Source of the DNA: a virus
DNA length: 43,521 bases
Virus record (IMG/VR): IMGVR_UViG_3300022745_000062
Span: 1 to 43,521 of that record
Reading direction: 5' to 3' (one strand)
The position numbers were made by a program, and so were the translations under genes. Below the pieces are notes generated by a model. That model did no database searches. It saw only the letters and a program-made list of their open reading frames with translations, and had not been told where the DNA came from. Of this stretch, positions 38,848 through 43,521 are shown piece by piece (within the stretch, counting starts at the first letter, position 1; every line of letters starts with the position of its first letter).

Positions 38848-40353
38848 AAAAGGAGACCCTTTCCAGGGTCAGGGAGAACAGCAGGCCTTTCGAGCCGAGA
38901 AGCTACCAGCTAACGGCGATTAGGTTTCTGCTTGAGCATGCTTGCGCAGGGCTCCTCCTTGACCCTGGCTGAACCAAGCCTCGGAAAAACTTCATGCACC
39001 CTGGCCGCGCTGTCGTTCCTGAAGAAGAAGTCCAAGGTGGGCAAGATGCTGCTCATCGCACCACTGCGCCCCTGCTACACCGTGTGGCCCAACGAGATCA
39101 AGAAGTGGCAGGACTTCAACCACCTCACCTATGCCATCGCGCACGGCAAGGACAAGGCGGCAGCTCTCACGGCTGACGTAGACATCGTCATCATCAACCC
39201 TGAGGGTCTCGACTGGCTGCTCGATGTGAAGCGGGAGAAATACACCACCCGCACCGGCAAGGTGAAGAACCGGGTCACCGTCAACATGAAGCGGTTTCTT
39301 GCCATGGGCTTCGACATCCTCTGCATCGATGAGCTGTCGAAGTTCAAGCACTACAACACAGGCCGCTTCGAGGCTCTGAAGTTCGTGCTCCACACCTTCG
39401 GTCGTCGGTGGGGTCTCACCGGCTCCCCCGCAGCCAACGGCCTGCTGGACCTCTTCGGCCAGTGCTACATCCTCGATCTTGGTAACGCGCTCGGTGCCTA
39501 CATCACGCACTACCGCGACACCTACTTCGTGGCCGACAAGTATGGGCACAGCTTCACGCTCATGCCTGGGGCTGAAGAACGCATCTACGAAGCCATCGAG
39601 CCGCTCATGCTGCGCATGGGCAACGAGCTGCTCGACATGCCACGGCTCGTGGAGAACAACATCTGGATCGACCTGCCCGAAGACGTGATGGAGATTTACT
39701 CCCAACTGGAGAAGGACTTCATCACGGCTGTGGACTCGCGCATCGTCACCGCAGTGAACGCTGCGTCGGCATCCTCCAAGATCCGACAGGTGGCCAACGG
39801 TGGTATCTACCTTGACCCAAAGGTGCTGCCCAGTGGGTTGCAGGCCCCCAAGAGCGAGCGTGAGTGGTCCAACCTGCACAGCAAGAAGTGCGAGGCTCTG
39901 CGCGACCTCGTGGACGAGCTGCAGGGCAGTCCGTTGCTGGTGGCTTATGACTTCGAGCATGACCTGGACCGTCTGCGCGGAGCATTCAAGGATGGCGTCT
40001 TCGCCTGCGACTACAACATGAAGCAGTTCGACAAGCTGGTGGCGAAGTGGAACCAGGGCGACATCCCACTGCTCTTCGGCCACCCACAATCCATCGGGCA
40101 CGGTAACAACATGCAGGGCGCCTGCCACCATGTGGCGTGGCACTCGATGACCTGGAACCGGGAACTCTACGACCAGTTCATCGCTCGCGTGTGGCGGCAG
40201 GGCAATGATAGCGACCGTGTGTTCGTGCATCACATCATGGCCAAGGGCACCATTGACGAAGCTGTCTACGGTGCGCTGCAGTTCAAGCACTCCACAGAAC
40301 AGGCCCTGTTCGAGGGCATCAAACGCTACGCAGCAGAACGGAGAAGCAAGTGA
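38844..40353 (+). CDS. SNF2-type DEAD/H helicase with apparent +1 frameshift in Walker A
   Basis: The natural start is the ATG at 38844, overlapping the HNH stop as ATGA with AGAGGAAG upstream. Frame 1 gives the Q-motif region RSYQLTAIRFLLEHACAGLL, then LDPG, and hits a TGA at 38969-38971. The frame one base on gives EPSLGKTSCTLAALSFLKKK and runs intact to 40353: DELSKF (motif II), LTGSPAANG (motif III) and ARVWRQGND (motif VI). Joined with a +1 step the Walker A reads GEPSLGKT; removing ten bases would give the family form DPGLGKT. A TTG at 38932 could start the second frame without the Q motif. The protein is probably a DNA translocase acting in replication. Indel, error and recoding are all possible. 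Confidence 0.78.
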
Positions 40354-40565
40354 CCGAGCACAACGAAGCCATCACCAAGCAGCTACTTTCCCAGCTCCCG
40401 CACTACACCCCAGGGCTGGACTGGCAGGCCGTGTTCCGCGCAGCGCTGAAGTGTTGCGAGTCGCAGGACTACGCTCGCTTCCTTGCTGACGAGCACTGCC
40501 GTCTGAACAAGGTCCCAGCCGAGCCACCGCTCACCATGCTGGAGCAGCAGAGGAGAACCACATGA
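40350..40565 (+). CDS. Small protein, unknown
   Basis: This 71-residue protein starts with a GTG overlapping the helicase stop: MTEHNEAITKQLLSQLPHYT, then DWQAVFRAALKCCESQDYAR. It is mostly helical. Small genes of this look often follow the SNF2 gene in podoviruses. GGAG lies eight bases upstream. No function is known. Confidence 0.68.
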   Translation: MTEHNEAITKQLLSQLPHYTPGLDWQAVFRAALKCCESQDYARFLADEHCRLNKVPAEPPLTMLEQQRRTT

Positions 40566-40714
40566 CCAAAGCAACTACGCACATCGTATTTTCTGCTGTT
40601 TGGCTTATCTACAGCATAGCCGTCTACCTACTGACACATGACAGGCAGAAGGGTGTCAGCATGTGGGCCTACGTCGGCGTGGTGAACTCCACCATATGGG
40701 TCGCCACGATGTAG
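40562..40714 (+). CDS. Very small two-TM membrane protein (50 aa)
   Basis: This short frame overlaps the preceding stop as ATGA and has AGGAG seven bases upstream. It encodes MTKATTHIVFSAVWLIYSIA, then VYLLTHDRQK and MWAYVGVVNSTIWVATM: two hydrophobic helices joined by a basic turn. It is the last rightward gene before the terminator, facing the lysis genes. It could be a small holin, antiholin or superinfection factor; the sequence does not decide. Confidence 0.6.
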   Translation: MTKATTHIVFSAVWLIYSIAVYLLTHDRQKGVSMWAYVGVVNSTIWVATM

Positions 40715-40769
40715 TTGCACCATTACGCGAAGCCCTGCTACGCTGATGACCTGCTTTCGAGCAGACATG

Positions 40770-40802
40770 AAAAGGCCCCTCCATGCGTGGTAGGGGCCTT
40801 TT
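40770..40802. terminator. Bidirectional terminator between convergent arms
   Basis: A perfect 11-bp stem (AAAAGGCCCCT 40770-40780 with AGGGGCCTTTT 40792-40802) with an 11-base loop has an A-run on one side and a T-run on the other. It can end rightward transcripts after 40714 and leftward transcripts after the holin stop at 40808. A smaller hairpin with a TTCG loop lies just before it (40751-40764). Confidence 0.87.
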
Positions 40803-40807
40803 CGGTT

Positions 40808-41221
40808 TTACTTGGGCAGGCTCTTGACCTTCTCGTAGGTTCGCATGCCCGCCAGTCCCAACATGCCAAGCAGCAGCTCGAAGAGCTTCTCATCCACCAG
40901 GGGCGGCACCTTCACGCTGGGCGCGAACACCGCCGACACCCACAGCATCAGCGGGTAGACGATGAAGTTGTAGAGCAGAGCCGCGCAGCAGATGTAGCCG
41001 ATGGTGGGTCGCCATGAGCTGGCGTAACGGTTGCCGCTCGCGGCCTCGGCCTTGTTGATGTCGATCTGCCCAAGTGCCATCTTCAGGTCGGCATCGAGCG
41101 CTGCCATCTCACCAGCCTGGGCCATTTCCATGACCTTGAGCTTTGCCGCAGCCGCAGCTTCGGCGTTGGGGAAAATCTTGTCCATGATGGTGCCGAGGAC
41201 TGGGATCAGTGCTGTCCACAT
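40808..41221 (-). CDS. 3-TM holin
   Basis: This 137-residue protein starts MWTALIPVLGTIMDKIFPNA, has an Ala-rich amphipathic helix (AEAAAAAKLKVMEMAQAGEM), then NRYASSWRPTIGYICCAALLYNFIV and LLLGMLGLAGM near the end. The WRP(T/I)...Y membrane segment marks the 3-TM phage/GTA holin family, which forms membrane lesions for endolysin release. It overlaps the endolysin stop by 16 bases and is the last leftward gene. Confidence 0.83.
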   Translation of the reverse strand: MWTALIPVLGTIMDKIFPNAEAAAAAKLKVMEMAQAGEMAALDADLKMALGQIDINKAEAASGNRYASSWRPTIGYICCAALLYNFIVYPLMLWVSAVFAPSVKVPPLVDEKLFELLLGMLGLAGMRTYEKVKSLPK

Positions 41222-41694
41222 TTGACTGCCTCCTCAAGATTCGTTGCGATGCGACGTGCCCAGCCCTTGCCGTGGTGGGGCCAGTTATCCAGACCCGTCA
41301 TGAAGCGCAGCCGAGCCGCCAGGAACAGCACTGACAGCACAGCCACGCTCTTAACTTCAGCCACGGCCTTCATGGTGATGGTGCCTGCTACACCGTCGTC
41401 CTTGACCCCCAGCGCTCGCTGGAGCAGGACGACGGCCATACCAGGGCCAGAATTAACGGCGGTGTCGAAGAGCTGGAAACGTAGAGGGTCAGGGAAGCTG
41501 GGGCACAGGGCCTTGACCCAGTAGTCCCGGTGGTAAATGGCCCTGGCCTCGTTGAGGGTGAGGTTCTTGATGTCGAGATGGGGATACTGCCGCTTCGAGA
41601 TGCCGAAGTTGGTCTCACCTCCTGGGTCATTGGGGTCGTTGACGTAGCCGCCCTCGTGGCCGATGACTGCGTGGAATGCTTCAGGGAAATCCAT
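41206..41694 (-). CDS. Endolysin, GH108 N-acetylmuramidase
   Basis: This encodes 162 residues. The N-terminus FHAVIGHEGGYVNDPNDPGG, with catalytic E14, and NFGIS identify glycoside hydrolase family 108; the C-terminal half (LQRALGVKDDGVAGTITMKA) is the peptidoglycan-binding domain normally paired with it. It cleaves the glycan strand at lysis. No signal peptide or anchor is visible, so release needs the holin encoded next. AAGGAG precedes the ATG. Confidence 0.9.
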   Translation of the reverse strand: MDFPEAFHAVIGHEGGYVNDPNDPGGETNFGISKRQYPHLDIKNLTLNEARAIYHRDYWVKALCPSFPDPLRFQLFDTAVNSGPGMAVVLLQRALGVKDDGVAGTITMKAVAEVKSVAVLSVLFLAARLRFMTGLDNWPHHGKGWARRIATNLEEAVKCGQH

Positions 41695-41715
41695 GGTGGT
41701 GCTCCTTTGGTTGCG

Positions 41716-41738
41716 CAGCCCCGAGCTGGCCGGGGCTG
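41716..41738. repeat. Perfect 8-bp hairpin upstream of endolysin
   Basis: CAGCCCCG (41716-41723) pairs with CGGGGCTG (41731-41738) across a seven-base loop. It lies 22 bases before the endolysin ATG on the minus strand, in the 109-base gap after the tail fibre gene. It could delay lysis-gene translation or mark the processed end of the fibre mRNA. Confidence 0.6.
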
Positions 41739-41777
41739 TGTAGTGGGTTGCGGCTCACGATGGCTGGGTTAAGAGGG

Positions 41778-41800
41778 GGGACTACGGTCCCTTCTTTTTA
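41778..41800 (+). terminator. Short hairpin with T-run after the tail fibre gene
   Basis: GGGAC (41778-41782) pairs with GTCCC (41787-41791) over a TACG loop and is followed on the plus strand by TTCTTTTTATT. In plus orientation this is a weak rho-independent terminator that would stop any readthrough into the antisense of the fibre gene. In minus orientation it lacks a T-run. Confidence 0.45.
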
Positions 41801-41803
41801 TTG

Positions 41804-43333
41804 TCAGTAGGGATACCAGCTAGTTGTGGCGTGGTGGTAGATGAACCGGACGGGGACATTGGCAGATAGGGAACTCGGAGCGCCCACGATAGTAGCCCCG
41901 CCCGTTCCCGCAACCCAGGTGGCGGTTGCCACAGAAGAACCGGCGACAAGCGTGATCACCATACCATCCAAGGTTGACGATGTTCCCGGTAAGGTGGTCG
42001 CAAGCGAAGCCGCAGAGGTCGTGATGTATTGGTAGCGGGTGTTCGCTGGATAGGTGAAGGTAGTCGCAGAACCGTTGGCCGTGAACGCCTTGGCCTGGTA
42101 TTGAATACCTTTCGTCATGATCATGGGACGGGCAAAGGTGAGCCCAACGCCAGATGTAGCGTCCAGTGAGAACGGGAAGTCGATGAAACCGCCTCCCGTG
42201 TCATAGGCCCCGATGTAGAGCAAATTCCCGGTCAGGAATAGCTGGAACCTATTAACACCCGCACTCTGGAAGAAGATAGACTTCTGAGAGCCGGAAGTCC
42301 CATTGATGTAAATGGATGTCGCAGCCGTTGTATTAAGGCCAAAGGTGTGTGCTGGTCCATAGAAATTGGCATTGGCCTGGGAAACGATGTTCCCGTTGGC
42401 ATCAATAACAAAAAGGCTCGTGTAACCCGAACCAACGATGTATTTGTTGCAAGCCAGGAACTGGCCTGTCCCAACAAAATTCGACGCCTTATCTGGCCTG
42501 CGCGTTGGGTTGTTGCCGTTCTGTAGAGCAAGAATGGTATTGCTGGTGCCGACATTATCCACCGATAGGACCGTGGAGGCTTCCGTGTAGGAGTGGATCA
42601 CCACGGGGGTCGGTTCTGAGCCTAGCCCCTGCCTCGCCACATTTATGATGTCAACCAATCTCTGGGTGTCTGATACCACATTGGCGAAGACTGGATGATC
42701 CAGGAATTGTTTGGTAGTAGTGGTCACAACCTCAGTCGATGGTGATACATACCCCACCAACCCCGCCCCCGTAGTCGCGGCGAGGTCGGATCGGATGAGG
42801 GCGAGGTCGGTCTTGGCGGCGAATGTTGCAGTGTTGTATGCAGTCTGGTCTGCTCCAGTGTTGGGGACGGCTGCGAGATCACCGTTGGCATCGAACCCCA
42901 CCGCGTAGCCCGTTACAGGCTCAGGCATCGTTCCCCGGCTGGTGCTGGTGGGCGAGAACTTCACGGCCCGGTCCAGCTCCTCCTGCTGCTGCTGGTTCTG
43001 CATGACGATGCGGTCGAAGGCCTTCTCGTGCGTGGCAGGGAAGAAGTCCGACTGGTTGCGCAGCACCGTGGGCTGGGTAAGGTCCACCACGCGCTTGATG
43101 ACGAGACCGTCGCCCGAGGTGCCCGCAGCCTTGGTGATGCTGCCGCTCTCAGCGTTGACTCCCGAGATGGTGTAGTCCGTGCCCAGCGACAGCGTGGTCT
43201 TGACCAGCGTGGTCTTGTCCACACTGATCACCACTAGGTCAGCCTCGCTGAAAATCTTGAAGTAGAAGGGGAAGACCGTAGTCACACCATTCTCGGTGTG
43301 GTCGGTCCTGTTGGTTTGAGTAGACAGGGACAT
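41804..43333 (-). CDS. Tail fibre (T7 gp17-type N-terminus)
   Basis: This encodes 509 residues. The first 130 (MSLSTQTNRTDHTENGVTTV, then FPFYFKIFSEADLVV and FDRIVMQNQQQQEELDRAVK) match the T7-type fibre N-terminal domain that attaches to the tail. The rest is Thr/Ser/Gly/Asn-rich and repetitive, as in beta-helical or beta-prism receptor-binding shafts, ending YHHATTSWYPY. Base composition drops towards A/T in the distal half (about 42,100-42,700), suggesting exchange of the receptor-binding part. AGGAGG precedes the ATG. No chaperone cleavage domain is evident. Confidence 0.88.
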   Translation of the reverse strand: MSLSTQTNRTDHTENGVTTVFPFYFKIFSEADLVVISVDKTTLVKTTLSLGTDYTISGVNAESGSITKAAGTSGDGLVIKRVVDLTQPTVLRNQSDFFPATHEKAFDRIVMQNQQQQEELDRAVKFSPTSTSRGTMPEPVTGYAVGFDANGDLAAVPNTGADQTAYNTATFAAKTDLALIRSDLAATTGAGLVGYVSPSTEVVTTTTKQFLDHPVFANVVSDTQRLVDIINVARQGLGSEPTPVVIHSYTEASTVLSVDNVGTSNTILALQNGNNPTRRPDKASNFVGTGQFLACNKYIVGSGYTSLFVIDANGNIVSQANANFYGPAHTFGLNTTAATSIYINGTSGSQKSIFFQSAGVNRFQLFLTGNLLYIGAYDTGGGFIDFPFSLDATSGVGLTFARPMIMTKGIQYQAKAFTANGSATTFTYPANTRYQYITTSAASLATTLPGTSSTLDGMVITLVAGSSVATATWVAGTGGATIVGAPSSLSANVPVRFIYHHATTSWYPY

Positions 43334-43353
43334 GCCGTCCTCCTGAGTGATGG

Positions 43354-43521
43354 TTACTTTGTGAGGGTAGTGCGGCTACCCACCGTGTCCTTCTCGTAGT
43401 GTATGCCAAGATCAGTCACTGCTGCGTAGTGCGCGTAGGTGTCTGCTGCGTCCGTAGCGTCTCGGAACAGGCTGAACACGAACCTGCTACCCATGAGCTT
43501 ACCCGCACCGCTGATGGTGAA
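43354..43521 (-). CDS. Virion structural protein, C-terminal part (continues from 1-601)
   Basis: This is the end of the gene that starts at 601. It reads FTISGAGKLMGSRFVFSLFR, then TYAHYAAVTDLGIHYEKD and stops with TAA at 43356-43354. The first residues overlap those encoded at 1-16. The tail fibre gene follows on the same strand 21 bases later. Confidence 0.75.
   Translation of the reverse strand, partial: FTISGAGKLMGSRFVFSLFRDATDAADTYAHYAAVTDLGIHYEKDTVGSRTTLTK
43506..43521. repeat. Terminal direct repeat, right copy (assembly overlap)
   Basis: Identical to bases 1-16; see the left copy for the reading-frame argument that the two should be merged. Confidence 0.85.

Noticed and set aside
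38992-40290. 432-codon minus-strand frame antisense to the SNF2 helicase
   Set aside because: Shadow of the helicase, whose conserved motifs II, III and VI are clear on the plus strand.
40743-40802. CTGATGA ... GAAA resembling a hammerhead ribozyme core near the lysis genes
   Set aside because: The bases between the two core motifs do not form a stem II adjoining both, an extra ACAT lies before GAAA, and stem I is not adjacent. The downstream stem is better explained as a terminator.
41804-43333. Diversity-generating retroelement variable region in the tail fibre, as in BPP-1
   Set aside because: No reverse transcriptase gene and no template repeat of the fibre end is seen elsewhere in the window.
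1-43521. tRNA genes, CRISPR arrays, insertion sequences or integrase
   Set aside because: No cloverleaf with a T-arm sequence, no regularly spaced repeats, no transposase and no recombinase motifs were found by eye in the gaps or among the coding frames.

Overview
This window is a complete tailed-phage genome, apparently a podovirus with a T7-like or BPP-1-like virion, linearised inside a structural gene. The first 16 bases are repeated as the last 16. If that overlap is collapsed, one uninterrupted 250-codon minus-strand gene runs across the ends, so the true circular map is about 43,505 bp. The DNA is GC-rich (about 60% by eye) with strong C/G third positions. That, and the relatives of the virion proteins (Bordetella phage BPP-1 Bbp16/Bbp19 families), suggest a high-GC Gram-negative host; the host itself cannot be named from the sequence. 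I see no integrase, excisionase, lysogeny repressor, reverse transcriptase, tRNA or CRISPR array, so a lytic lifestyle is likely. I also see no phage RNA polymerase, so transcription probably uses the host enzyme.

Layout. A divergent control region (about 23,850-24,325) separates two arms. Leftward, on the minus strand, are the late genes in order: small and large terminase, a small pre-portal protein, portal, a membrane-anchored coiled-coil protein, a Bbp19-like protein, scaffold, major capsid, Bbp16-like decoration protein, a hairpin with a UUCG loop, a small protein, tail tube A, tail tube B, internal proteins resembling T7 gp13, gp14 and gp15, a giant 3319-residue polyvalent injected protein, then (across the ends) a 250-residue structural protein, the tail fibre, a GH108 endolysin and a 3-TM holin. 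Rightward, on the plus strand, are early and middle genes: a possible HTH protein, a TOPRIM-helicase replication protein, many small accessory genes (HNH endonuclease, DUF3310, a mini J-domain protein, DUF932, an Acb2-like nucleotide sponge, small membrane and zinc proteins), a conserved pre-polymerase protein, family-A DNA polymerase, a Cas4/AddB-like Fe-S nuclease, a VRR-NUC nuclease, a second HNH endonuclease and an SNF2-type helicase. The arms converge on a bidirectional terminator near 40,770.

How it fits together. The plus arm takes over DNA metabolism (primase-helicase, polymerase, nucleases, helicase) and probably blunts host defence (Acb2-like sponge, DUF932, small unknowns). The minus arm builds a short-tailed virion that may inject a very large protein carrying ADP-ribosyltransferase-like and zinc-peptidase-like modules. 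The main points for follow-up are: (i) an apparent +1 frameshift or small insertion inside the Walker A motif of the SNF2 helicase, directly after an HNH gene; (ii) a second apparent +1 frame break in a small early gene; (iii) an array of TACAGG-type sites with nested inverted repeats in the divergent control region; (iv) a 27-nt promoter-like element repeated with a downstream hairpin before two gene blocks; (v) a 350-nt transcribed-looking gap without a convincing gene at 29,289-29,638; and (vi) the Acb2-like gene and the giant polyvalent protein.
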